Numbered from the stretch's first letter, positions 27,501-62,016 are shown. The stretch: 64,000 bases of DNA from Chamaea fasciata (GCA_029207755.1 JARCOQ010000006.1:22542890-22606889); one strand, 5' to 3'. Notes: generated from the letters alone by a model not told the origin. Numbers and translations: made by a program.

Positions 27501-30500
27501 AACTTCCATGCAATTTTTTTAAAGCATATTAAAATTGTTACTGAGAAGGACTAGATCAACCATATTTACAAGATGTTTGTATTTAAGTTCCTTGGTCAGT
27601 ATATTTTGAAAACCAAACACTATTATCCAAACTGAGGACATTTTGAATAGTGCTTCATGGTAACTGTTGTAAATTGTTCACACTATCATTATCTACAGTA
27701 TCTAATGTTTGTTTGATCATTTAACCGTTCTTAGGCTCTGAAATTATTTGAGGTGATCTCTCACTGGATTTTACTTCTGATGCATTGCTTCCTTTTTAGA
27801 ATGGCTTCTGCCTTCCTGCTTTTCCAAATAATAGTGCTGGGCATGTCTGCGGCTATGCCTAGATTGCTCATAAATTCTGTTCATAAGCTCTTTATGAAGT
27901 TTGATTATTTGATTAGTTTTAAAGGTTCATCAGCAATTGAGTCCTCCTAAACCCAATTTTTTTAAAAATTCATTTCAGTCAGCCCATGCAAATAATTGAA
28001 ATCTTATGTACCAAATGCTAGAAACTTTTTTCTTAGGACTGAGCAAATTGGGCCACCTAGTGGGTGCGAGGGATTTAAGGTAGTGTTGTCGGTCATGGAC
28101 TAAAACCCAGGTCCAGAGAAGCACTTGAATGCCTAAGATGAGGCAGGGTAGAGATGGTGCATGCACAGATCCACTACTGAATTTGTCCTTCTGACCCTGC
28201 AAGTCACATATACGATTTTGAAATTGTTGGCATAGATTGGAATATAAATGCTGTGTAAGATATTCCATTTTCTCTAAATTATTGTTGTTATGCATTGATT
28301 GTTACAATAGGAAAATGTTGGAGCAAAATCTTGCCTGAGATTTCACAACAGAGCAGTCTACTGAAAGTTGAAATTCTCCTTCTAAACTTCTCTTTTTAAC
28401 AAACTTGGAATCCTTCATGTTTCACTAGAAGCTGTCTTATTCAGACAGCATTTATTTTCTTCTCTTTTGTTGTGTTTTGTTTTGTAGGCTTTATGCAGTT
28501 GGTGGTCGAGATGGAAGTTCTTGTCTTAAGTCAGTAGAATGTTTTGATCCTCATACAAACAAATGGACTCTCTGTGCTCAGATGTCAAAAAGAAGAGGTG
28601 GTGTAGGTGTAACCACCTGGAATGGGTTCTTATATGCAATAGGTGGCCATGATGCTCCAGCATCCAACTTAACATCCAGGCTGTCAGACTGCGTAGAAAG
28701 GTAATATCCTGATGGAGGCATATCCTGCTGTGGGATTCTAATAATGCTAGTCTATGAAGTGATTTATGAAAAGAGATGTAAGTAGAAACCAAATAAAATA
28801 GGTGTGTTATTTTTAGCATGAACAGAGGAAACTTACATATAAAAATATGCCATGTAGTCATACTATGATTCAAAATGTTACCTGCACAGATTATTTCAAG
28901 CAAATTCTCCTTAATGCAATTCATCTAGATTATTTTAACAATCTCATTGAATGAGTTATGATTGATAACTGAAAAAAACTTGGAATTTAATGCTTTTAAA
29001 AATGGAGCAGATCTTCTTTCACAAAAGAAATCTGAATCTAATCATATAACTTTCAAAGGAGTTAACAGTAAGGTTTTGTGGATCTTTATATATCTAATTC
29101 TTTCTTGTATCCCCTAATGGCACTGAGGAACTGGCATGTAATTCAGTCATTCCTAGGTTGGTATGTCTTTCTGTAAAGTGATTAATGAATGACTATATCA
29201 CAAATTGCAGAAGCACAAGTGATCCATAAAATAATCTTAAAAGATAGTAAATACTTCATAATTCACTGTATTAAATCTTCACTGGCATTTTAGGTATTTC
29301 TGAACTATGCTTTAATTCTCTCCCTGCTCTCCCATCACCAGCTGTAAAACTTTTCTTCTTTCTTGTTACCTCCCAACACTTTAAGTAAGTCTTCGTTGCC
29401 CATATTCTTCTTTTACTGAATTTTTTCATGCCAGGACATATATTTTCCCCTTAACCCCCCAAAGAACCCCAAACAAACAACAAAACACAAACTAAAACAA
29501 AATAACAAGAAAACACACCACAAAAATCCACCACAAGACAACTGTAATTTTCAAACTTTCAGTCCTAGTAGACCTGAAAACACAGTGTGGCCCATAGCCC
29601 TTAACATGTGGAAGTTGCACTGAAAAGACCCCAGAAAGTTTTGCAGATAGGAAGTTACTACTTAGCAAATTTTAGGGCAATACAGATAATCAGAAACCCA
29701 AGAGAAGCAGTAAATCTGTGTATTTTTCTACATCAGTGTTCTCTGAAACAAAGTTACAGAACTCATGGCTTTAATAAATAGGAATCATCTTGGTAACGCA
29801 TTTTGTCCTTGCTCTTTAAGTGAGTTGAAATTGAAGACCATTAAATTCATGGAACTAGTTTCTTTAAAAAATTAAAGAATTGAGAAATACTAATTTTAAA
29901 AATCAGGCTTTTATAACCACACTAAGCTTCTGAATTATGTTTTGCAACATAAGTTGTTATTTCCAGATAAATCCAATTGCTTATAAATTATAAAATAATG
30001 GGGAAAGTAATTTCTACATGTGGCTTACTCTTCTATTTGCAAATGTGCTTCAGGTAGTGTTTTCATGTTACAGTTATGCTTGCATGCATTTGTGTAGTAT
30101 TTTGACTAGAGGACAGGAAATAAAATTGTTAGAGCTCTTTGTATCTATGCTCTTAATGCAAAAAATTAAGACTGCTGTCTTTCAACTTGTTTCTAGCAAG
30201 TATGATTTTAGCCAAATAATTATTTTCTTTGTACTGTTTTTAGAGCCCTTCAGAGCTCTGTAATTACACTAGTTCTGCTGTAAGTGTCTGCAATCTTAAA
30301 AAAGATTGTTTCTTTCAGTGAGATTAAAATATATTCCTTGCCATAAGCATAGCATGGAGTCTCCTATGTAGTTCTCAATTTAACTTGTAAAGAATGTTGA
30401 TAATGTTCTTGAACCACACATTTTTTTTCATTAAACCATCTGGTGTTTACTGTGCTGATACTTCTGATTTGAGAAGTGTTGTAAATTGTCTTAAGGGTTC

Positions 30501-33224
30501 ACATTTCCCATATAATTTTTTCAAACCACTTTTGGGGGTCATATTTTTGAAATTGGTAATCTTGGTAATCTTAGTACCAAACCAAATTTTACCAGCTTGT
30601 GCTTTGACATACAGTACCTAAAGTAAGCACTTGCTCTACTGTGGTGTAGCAACAGAACTGTTTGTGGCATAGTATGTTTAGACATACAAAATGTAGTAAG
30701 AGCAGCTGCATATGGCTGTATGACTATTTGGAAGTAGACATCTGGCTAGTAGTGACTGTGTTGCCAGATGACTAAAGAAACAGTTTCAAAAGGAAGGAGA
30801 AAGTCCTTTGAAATTAACACCCAGATCTGTACTGTCCTGGTTTCTACTACCTTGATAGCATCAATTCCAGTACATTTTGTTGTTGTTCAATTTTAGTAAG
30901 TTTTAGAGCATAATGCATATTATCTTTTAGGTATGATCCGAAAACAGATGTGTGGACTGCTGTGGCCTCCATGAGCATTAGCAGAGATGCAGTGGGAGTG
31001 TGTCTTCTTGGTGACAAGTTGTATGCTGTTGGAGGATATGATGGTCAAACATATCTTAATACTGTGGAGTCTTATGATCCCCAGACAAATGAATGGACAC
31101 AGGTATAGTTTCTGATCAGACCATACACTACTATTAATATTGTTATTTCAGATGTGCCTCCTTTTGCAAGGAGAATTCGAGTATTCCTTCTCTAAAAAGC
31201 ACTGTCATACTAGTCTGTTGTGAGTCTCTTTTTTTCCTTTGTATACCATCTTGAGATGACTTATCTTGAACAGACAGTTGTTAATTTCCAATAAACCGCC
31301 CTCCTTTCTTTTGCAAGAGTATAGCTATTTTCTTTGACAATTTCAGTTACTTCTAATAAAATGTATTGCCACATTCCCCAAACTGTCATAAAGGATTTTG
31401 TTTACATGCCTGTTCTGAAGATAAATTATAAATGTAGATTAGTTTTAGCTCTAATGCATCTCTCAGCATTGATTTCGTCAAGGTTTTGGTTATTTTTTCA
31501 TAAATAATCCCATCCTGAGGTGAATACTATGTGCAGTGTGTGCAGGTTTCAGAAAGCCTTTGCCCATTTTTCTTTTTGTAGCTTTAAAATAAAAATAATT
31601 CTTCAGTTCATGCTCAGAAACCATTACTGTCAGTTCAGAGCTTGGTTACTTTTATATAGCTCCAGGAATGTGTGTCTCTGTGGGAAGAGCACGCTCAAGG
31701 ACATCCTGAGCTGACTGTCCTTTGGTATGTAATACCATTTGAGATACCCTAAAGCATCTACCTCCACAGAAGGTTGGCAGATACAGCACAGAATCTATGG
31801 GACACCAAGGCCCTCCTGGAGTCCAGTTGCAGACCAGGATGAATGTCCAAGCGCATCTCTAATAGCATTAGACATCAGTATTTAGGCAACTGAACTCTGA
31901 ATTACCTGAATATGTTATTCTGGTAATAGCCCAGATCCCTAATCCAAAAAGAGAACTAAACTGCTGTTTATAAAAATCCCTGAACACAAAAATCTCAACT
32001 GTCCATTTCCCTCCATTTCATACTGCTGCAAGCTCTTAAAACACAAGTCATCAAGGAGGATCATCAGAGCTTGGGGCATTCACTGGTACTGGTAATGATA
32101 ACCCATGGCATTGTTAGTCCTGCTAAAGAAAAAGTGTACCAGAGGACAGCAACTGCTTCTCACCAGAGGAGAGACACTGTGCTTCTCACCATTGCATCTA
32201 AATGAGTCTCACGTGTCTAGGTGGTGACCATCTGATACCTTTGTATCCTTAGCCTTGGCCCTCTATATCTCACTGAATGCCATGATCCCAGTATGTAGGA
32301 TAGTTTAAAACCCTTCCCAGAGGGATTTGGAAGTATTTGTGTACCTTCCTTCTCTCTTGATTTGTCAGCAGTCTGCCACCTCTTCATCTACACACAGCTC
32401 AGGAGAGGGCAGTGGAATTTTCTCAGGTGACGGTTGTCAGAGCCACAGACAGCTCTATAAAAGCCTATTGTTCCTGGGGAAAAAAAAAAAAATAGAAATA
32501 GGGGAGTTGGGATAAACAGCCTTTTTGTCTTCAGGATAGCCTCTGTACCACTTGGTGTGCTATTCACATACACTGCAATACTATGAAGGTTAAAAAGGGA
32601 AGCAAAGGGGAGTGTTAGAAACTACTGCCCTCTGTTCAAGTCCAGCAGAATCTCAGCAGAAAAGCGTCTTGCCAGAAGTAAATTCTGTTTGCAGTTAAAG
32701 AATAAAGACTGGTAAATTTATTCTGATTTCAAGAACTCTTAACAGGATTTTATCAAATAATCAAGTAGAAAGGAGAGGTTGCTCCTATAATTTCAGACAC
32801 TTTCTGTTTCTGAGAAATGCATTATTTTACCACCCTTTGTTCAATTGTCTGACTGTCTAGCTCCTTTATACAGTTTGTACTATAAAAAAAAAGGTGTTTT
32901 TTTGCTGTACTACTGAATAATCAAATTTATCAATAAGAATTGCTTGATGTCCTTAGGGCTTGCTCTTGTTTTCAGAGTGCTTCACTCTGGTATATAAAAT
33001 GTCTTTACCTTTTCTTTGTGTTTGTATCCAATTTCGGACCATTTTGTAAGTCTTGTTAACAGAGCATGGGTAATATCGTCATTCTGCTGAAGCCATATAA
33101 TTAGGGGGAAAAATTACTTAAAGCTGACTGCATTTATCTCACGGATGGTTTGTTTGTTTGTTTACAGGTTGCACCACTGTGCTTAGGAAGAGCTGGAGCA
33201 TGTGTTGTGACTGTAAAACTCTGA
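4261..33224 (+). CDS. KLHL5: KLHL5, kelch-like family member 5 (10 coding exons, gene-level entry)
   Basis: Ten exons join in frame (4261-4446, 10649-10785, 11570-11766, 19219-19431, 24054-24240, 25168-25392, 25690-25852, 28488-28700, 30931-31102, 33168-33224). From the ATG at 4304 they encode 568 residues. Domain order is BTB (about residues 20-130, with Asp34 and His47 in the conserved CDV and PAHR positions), BACK (about 135-240), then six Kelch repeats (about 275-568), each with a GG pair and a downstream Trp. The protein matches vertebrate KLHL5 almost residue for residue as I recall it. By family knowledge, BTB-BACK-Kelch proteins homodimerise and bind CUL3 through BTB and the 3-box, while the propeller recruits substrate; the KLHL5 substrate is not evident here. 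The start ATG has A at -3 and G at +4. The frame is open upstream of it and encodes residues of the longer mammalian isoform, so further 5' exons are expected outside the window. KLHL4 is the closest alternative, but the identity to KLHL5 and the WDR19 neighbour favour KLHL5. Confidence 0.96.
6550..6591. repeat. (ATT)n microsatellite
   Basis: About 14 perfect ATT units in the first large KLHL5 intron. Confidence 0.95.
8528..8581. repeat. A/C-rich low-complexity tract
   Basis: After a short GAAG lead-in, the tract is A runs broken by single or paired C. It is of simple-sequence origin. Confidence 0.8.
8743..8916 (+). mobile_element. possible solo LTR-like fragment
   Basis: The segment begins TGTGATGG and ends GGTGACA, giving TGT...ACA ends as in retroviral LTRs. 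It contains an AATAAA signal at 8842-8847 followed by CT-rich sequence. I see no target-site duplication in the flanks, and 174 bases is short for an LTR, so this is tentative. Confidence 0.3.
10649..10785 (+). CDS. KLHL5: KLHL5 exon B: BTB core
   Basis: The acceptor is gaactcag and the donor is acag|gtaatt. Residues 48-94 continue [14 protein letters not shown] and end in YAYTG, the classic BTB dimer-interface and CUL3-facing segment. Phase is kept on both sides (1 + 45 codons + 1). A CR1 fragment starts about 130 bases downstream in the next intron. Confidence 0.95.
10786..11569 (+). other. KLHL5: KLHL5 intron B-C, half occupied by a CR1 fragment
   Basis: A 784-base intron whose middle (10919-11284) is an antisense CR1. 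The remainder is unique AT-rich sequence. Confidence 0.85.
10919..11284 (-). mobile_element. CR1 LINE 3' fragment (antisense)
   Basis: Antisense to the gene. From 10919 it reads like the reverse complement of a CR1 3' end (TAGAATATCCTGAGTTGGAAG), then the typical phrases for CTTGAACTCTGTCAGGC, the CCCAGCCACCCTGTGGG box, and CACAGCTTCAGGCCATTCCC. The similarity fades after about 11284. It is a 5'-truncated dead copy of the non-LTR retrotransposon family that dominates bird genomes. Confidence 0.88.
11570..11766 (+). CDS. KLHL5: KLHL5 exon C: BTB end, 3-box and BACK start
   Basis: The acceptor is attaccag and the donor is actatg|gtatgt. Residues 94-159 include [13 protein letters not shown], the [15 protein letters not shown] helix and [14 protein letters not shown], the transition from BTB through the 3-box to BACK. 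CUL3 binding in this family depends on this area. The exon ends in phase 0. Confidence 0.95.
11767..19218 (+). other. KLHL5: KLHL5 intron C-D
   Basis: The largest KLHL5 intron in the window, 7.45 kb. It has no recognisable repeat of the CR1 type. A moderately GC-richer block at about 15900-17160 carries open frames discussed separately; otherwise the sequence is AT-rich with no supported gene. Confidence 0.8.
19219..19431 (+). CDS. KLHL5: KLHL5 exon D: BACK domain
   Basis: The acceptor is cttttccag and the donor is ccacaa|gtaaat. Exactly 71 codons (residues 160-230) run from [12 protein letters not shown] to LPLLAPQ and form the helical core of the BACK domain. Read-through into the intron stops after seven codons. 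A 7.4 kb intron precedes it. Confidence 0.95.
20027..20750 (+). mobile_element. CR1 LINE fragment, sense orientation, with internal deletion
   Basis: It starts within the end of the reverse-transcriptase region (GGAGGCCCTGTGGAGAGACC) and continues through GTGCCCTGGCAGCCAGGAGG and GGGTGCATCAGGCACAGCAT. It ends in the diagnostic CR1 tail, two ATTCTGTG-like units at about 20735-20750. Around 20465-20495 the sequence jumps from the TGGCTGAGGG block straight to GGGAATGGCCTGAAG, so the roughly 100-base segment normally between them is missing. It is non-functional. Confidence 0.92.
23822..23847. repeat. (TTTG)n microsatellite
   Basis: About six TTTG units in the KLHL5 intron before exon E. Confidence 0.9.
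24054..24240 (+). CDS. KLHL5: KLHL5 exon E: BACK end and first Kelch blade start
   Basis: The acceptor is tttttcacag and the donor is gaaag|gtattg. Residues 231-293 run from [11 protein letters not shown] through the linker [14 protein letters not shown] to [11 protein letters not shown], the start of Kelch repeat 1 with its GG pair. The linker is basic and conserved with mammalian KLHL5. Confidence 0.95.
25168..25392 (+). CDS. KLHL5: KLHL5 exon F: Kelch repeats 1-2
   Basis: The acceptor is gtcattcag and the donor is cttg|gtatgt. Residues 293-368 hold the end of blade 1 ([17 protein letters not shown]) and blade 2 with VVGGRDG, YNP and TWSVMPPM. The length is 2 + 74 codons + 1, so phase is kept. 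Confidence 0.95.
25690..25852 (+). CDS. KLHL5: KLHL5 exon G: Kelch repeat 3
   Basis: The acceptor is gttttgtag and the donor is ggaaa|gtatgt. Residues 368-422 form blade 3, with [20 protein letters not shown] and [15 protein letters not shown]. Lys422 is split across the junction. Exons F and G are separated by only about 300 bases. Confidence 0.95.
26025..26110 (-). mobile_element. probable old CR1 fragment
   Basis: The phrase CATCCTGGTGACCGTCAGCTGGACTTG followed by CTCCAGTATGTCAAGATC resembles the reverse complement of the CR1 3' segment, which usually reads TTGGTGGCC...CTGGACT..CTCCAGTATGTC. It is short and diverged, so the boundaries are uncertain. Confidence 0.45.
26733..26834. repeat. 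T/G-only low-complexity tract, (TTTG)n-like
   Basis: About 100 bases composed only of T and G, with T8-T10 runs alternating with TTTG units. It is of simple-sequence origin. Confidence 0.9.
28488..28700 (+). CDS. KLHL5: KLHL5 exon H: Kelch repeats 4-5
   Basis: The acceptor is ttttgtag and the donor is gaaag|gtaata. Residues 422-493 hold blade 4 ([28 protein letters not shown]) and most of blade 5 ([12 protein letters not shown]). Blade 5 has the longer loop [11 protein letters not shown], which is also present in mammalian KLHL5. Confidence 0.95.
28701..30930 (+). other. KLHL5: KLHL5 intron H-I
   Basis: 2.2 kb, AT-rich, with an A/C-rich tract at about 29452-29540. No gene or interspersed repeat was recognised. 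Confidence 0.85.
29452..29540. repeat. A/C-rich low-complexity tract
   Basis: Roughly 90 bases that are almost entirely A and C, complementary in composition to the T/G tract near 26733. Confidence 0.8.
30931..31102 (+). CDS. KLHL5: KLHL5 exon I: Kelch repeats 5-6
   Basis: The acceptor is tatcttttag and the donor is acacag|gtatag. Residues 493-550 finish blade 5 ([22 protein letters not shown]) and carry blade 6 with YAVGGYDG and the Trp of NEWTQ. The exon ends in phase 0. Confidence 0.95.
31103..33167 (+). other. KLHL5: KLHL5 intron I-J
   Basis: 2.1 kb. The middle (about 31700-32580) is less AT-rich than its surroundings and holds a TATAAAAG at 32456-32463 and a short poly-A run near 32480. 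It could be an unrecognised transposable element, but nothing identifies a family. Confidence 0.7.
33168..33224 (+). CDS. KLHL5: KLHL5 terminal coding exon J
   Basis: The acceptor is tttgtttacag. Eighteen codons, [18 protein letters not shown], are followed by TGA at 33222-33224. This supplies the last strand that closes the propeller. The polypyrimidine tract is a (TTTG)n microsatellite reaching to within a few bases of the AG, which is unusual. The 3' UTR follows. Confidence 0.95.
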   Translation, partial: VAPLCLGRAGACVVTVKL

Positions 33225-33304
33225 ATTATTTTCTCTGGGAAGGTGACATTCTCCCGCGTAGACTCAGAGGATTTCTTTTTCCTCAAGCAAATTATGAGCG
33301 CACC

Positions 33305-33310
33305 AATAAA
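33305..33310 (+). terminator. candidate proximal poly(A) signal AATAAA
   Basis: Canonical hexamer 81 bases after the stop codon. A GT-rich stretch (GTGTTTGGTCTG) follows about 35 bases later, in the right place for a downstream element. It may be too close to the stop to be the main site. Confidence 0.4.
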
Positions 33311-33665
33311 CACCAGGTGCAGGATATCTGCCACAGAAAAGTGTTTGGTCTGAAGCTGACATAATGTTCTTATGGACCAATATTAAGCACTTTTTAAAAA
33401 TGTATCTTTGTCATGCATATGTTACAAGAATTCTACTTGTAAGAAAGTCAGCTGCAACCTGCCAGTTGGCAGCAGAGAACTTCTGTTTAGGAAGTGCTAA
33501 GAAAATGACTGAACTCACTATAATAATCAAATGTTATAGTTCCAGGGCCTTGATTTCCCCAAATGCAGAGCAATGATGCTATAAATGGATATACTTTGTT
33601 ATAATTGGGTCTGTCTCTGGATGAAACAAGTTATAGGGTTGGATCCCATAGATTTGATTTGCTGT

Positions 33666-33671
33666 AATAAA
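33666..33671 (+). terminator. candidate distal poly(A) signal AATAAA
   Basis: Canonical hexamer 442 bases after the stop. GT-containing sequence follows after about 60 bases (GGTGTAATGCC, GTTGTGTATTTGGTG), which is rather far for a downstream element. Confidence 0.45.
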
Positions 33672-33690
33672 TGCAAATAAGTATCTGAGT

Positions 33691-34720
33691 GACTACAAGG
33701 CAGGCTAACAAACCAATGCAAACTATTGTAAATGGCAGGTGTAATGCCTGCCTTGGAAATGAAGTTGTGTATTTGGTGAATCTTTTGCACTTTTTATCAT
33801 CATTCCTAGTTTAGAAAACTTTTTATTTAACCAAAGCCTTATTTTAAATATTGTCTTATGCTAACAGAAACCTGCTATTTAATAATTTCTGACAGATATT
33901 TTTGACATCCAGTGTACTTTTTGGATTTTCAAAGTTGTTATGCAAGATGCAGAACATCGTATCTTTTTCTCTGCTTTGGTTCTTGTATTTACTTTGCTAT
34001 TTGTATGAGTTATTGGAAGAATTCTAAAGTGTGATAAGCAATTAACTAATTTAACATTTGCACTTTGGAATTTTTGAAGCATTCCATGACATCTAGACTA
34101 ATTACATTTTTAAATGAGGCTTTGCACTACTATGAGAACTATAATTTTATAAGATGAAGAAATTGTCTGTCTTTCCTGTAAGGTTATTTAAAAATGTAAA
34201 GGGCCCAATCCTGCCAGATGCTCATCTGCCACCATTTAAGCATGTTCAGCATCTTGCAGGAGAGTGAGGTATGCCTCGCAGGTCTGTATCAAATCAGTTA
34301 CCTTATTTAAGTTACCTATTTTTTTCAGATACTTTATAATTTGCCTTTCTCGAGCCCTCTGCTGTTACATCGATTTGCTTTGAAGGGTCTAAATGTTCTC
34401 GGGAGAAGCCTTTTTGTATTTGCTTTTACGTGCCTTGTCCTTTTTGTTCTCCGAACAGCACCGCGCGTGAAAAACGGGAAGATGTGAACTCATTGAATGT
34501 TTAGGGCTTGGTTTTTTTTTAAAAAAAAAAAAGTTTGAAGTGCCCGATACCCAAAGTCCTTTGTACATTTGTAATTTTAAACGTATGTTTTAACGCTCTC
34601 GACGAACTGTTTATTGTTTTAAAAGAAATCGGTAAAACTTTGTGATGAAGCTTTGCAGTCGGAATACAGCTGATCTCAAGAGGCTTTGCTGGCGGGTGTG
34701 TGCCTTTATTCCCTCGCTTA
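33691..34720. other. KLHL5-WDR19 intergenic region
   Basis: About 1 kb of AT-rich sequence before the CpG island. It contains the inverted repeat at 34209-34261 and an A12 run near 34520. No gene was recognised. Part may still be KLHL5 3' UTR. Confidence 0.7.
34201..34268. repeat. degenerate palindromic element (inverted repeat)
   Basis: TCCTGCCAGATGCT at 34209-34222 pairs with AGCATCTTGCAGGA at 34248-34261 (13 of 14 bases) around a 25-base loop. The flank GGGCCCAATCCTGC resembles palindromic repeats that I recall from turtle and crocodilian genomes. It may be a fossil sauropsid element or a chance hairpin. Confidence 0.45.
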
Positions 34721-34831
34721 GAGTCCGTTCTGCGTGCCTGCGGGTCCAAAACCCCTCCTTTTCCTCTGAGAACTGCCCGTATCCCTCTCCGGGGGCCGCG
34801 GTCTCACGCAGAGCTCCTCCCGATGGGGATG

Positions 34832-34855
34832 GGGGCCGGGGCCGGGGCCGGGGCC
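34832..34855 (+). repeat. (GGGGCC)4 hexanucleotide repeat
   Basis: Four perfect GGGGCC units, preceded by one more G and an isolated GGGG at 34824-34827. The four G runs have two-base loops and fit a G-quadruplex pattern. It lies 110-133 bases upstream of the WDR19 ATG. Confidence 0.95.
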
Positions 34856-34888
34856 GGTCTCGGTCTGTGCCCGCCCTCAGCCCGCTCC

Positions 34889-34902
34889 GTCTCCGCGGTA
34901 AC
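34889..34902 (+). promoter_or_regulatory. RFX X-box-like element in the WDR19 promoter
   Basis: GTCTCC-GC-GGTAAC fits the X-box pattern GTNRCC-N(0-3)-RGYAAC at every position but one (T for R in the left half). The right half-site is perfect. It lies 63 bases before the WDR19 ATG. RFX factors (DAF-19 in worms) drive IFT genes through this element, so it is the expected regulator of WDR19. Confidence 0.75.
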
Positions 34903-34922
34903 CGCGGCGCCGTGGGCGGGCG

Positions 34923-34932
34923 GCGCATGCGC
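34923..34932. promoter_or_regulatory. NRF1-type palindrome GCGCATGCGC
   Basis: A perfect 10-base palindrome matching the NRF1 core. Such sites are frequent in CpG-island promoters. The ATG inside it is also the start of the upstream ORF. Confidence 0.65.
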
Positions 34933-34964
34933 GGTGGCGGCGCCGGCAGCCCGCGGTGGCCGCG

Positions 34965-34968
<4 letters not shown>
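34927..34968 (+). CDS. upstream ORF whose stop overlaps the WDR19 start (ATGA)
   Basis: A 13-codon frame (MRGGGAGSPRWPR) starts at 34927 and ends with TGA at 34966-34968. It shares two bases (TG) with the WDR19 ATG at 34965-34967. The uORF start is in weak context (C at -3, C at +4). It is translated only if transcription begins upstream of 34927, which is not known. Its role, if any, would be in modulating WDR19 initiation. Confidence 0.4.
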
Positions 34969-60910
<25,942 letters not shown>

Positions 60911-61967
60911 GTATTGTATTTTTATCGCTGCTATTGTGTTGCATTTCTATGCTACAAGATATTTTGAGCTTACTTGGTCCTAAAATTCTTAGTAGGCACA
61001 GACTGTGCTTTAGCTTTCGTTAAGGAGCCAGACTTGTATGATCATTGCATGAGTCATTCACCCAATAACTCCAGATTCAGATATATAAGAAAGGAAGGAA
61101 CTATCTTAGATATAATAATTTTCTTCAGTCATCTTTATGAAAGCAGGTAGTGGGACAGAGGAGGTCCAAATTATTGCTCATAATGAGAGTAAGAGACAAA
61201 ACTTCAAAACTTAGCTGTTTGTTGTTGCCAGTTTGCCGGCTGGCTGTTGCCTCTCCAAGATGGACAGTCAGCATGTGTATGTCTGGAGACAAGCTACAGC
61301 CCTGATCTCTTCCTGCAGGAGCAGAGTTGGTCTGACTTTTGTGGTGGAAGAAAGCAAGGTACAGAGTAGGAGATGCAGGTCAAAACCCCAAAATTGACCA
61401 GACTACAATAGTTCTTGTGGTCAACATCAGTGTAAGGCATAAAATATTGTGGACAGATTTTCAAAATTAGCAGCTCCATTTTGATTTCTGAATGGCTTTG
61501 ATGAACATAGAGCTTGTTGTACATTCAGTCATAATTGGGCTTCAGTTCGTGGAACTAAGTGGCTGAACCACTTGAAGTTTTATTGCTTGTTACAGCAGAC
61601 CTGGAACACGAGCTAAGTAGTGAAAGCCAAACCTCAGGTGAGGGTGTTGCAGTCTGCAGTCAGTTGCTTAGTCAAGGAATTTAGGGTCTCATACAAAGTC
61701 ATTGTAAATACAGTCAGGTGCCATAGGATATATATGGAAGAATAAATTACGCCTTGCTGAGGGCAGTAAGATTTGGTAATTATGGAGCTGACAGGGGCTC
61801 GGTGCAGTAAGTTGATTTCACCCCTAATATTACAGCTGTGGTTTGCAATTCTGTTAGGAAATTGGAAACTCTGTCTCTTTCCTCTCTGTATGGATTAAGG
61901 GTTTGAGATTTTAGACTTTTAGAGACACTGGCCATTTGATGGCCAAGCAAATTTTGCTTTTGTAAAA

Positions 61968-62016
<49 letters not shown>

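Larger units (their letters stand above)
25853..28487 (+). other. KLHL5: KLHL5 intron G-H
   Basis: A 2.6 kb intron with a weak CR1-like fragment (26025-26110) and a 100-base T/G-only tract (26733-26834). An open frame at 26476-26715 encodes nothing I recognise. Confidence 0.8.
33225..33690 (+). other. KLHL5: KLHL5 3' UTR (extent inferred)
   Basis: Sequence after the TGA, with two AATAAA hexamers at 33305-33310 and 33666-33671. I set the end shortly after the second. Longer forms are possible, because mammalian KLHL5 3' UTRs can be long. Confidence 0.5.
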
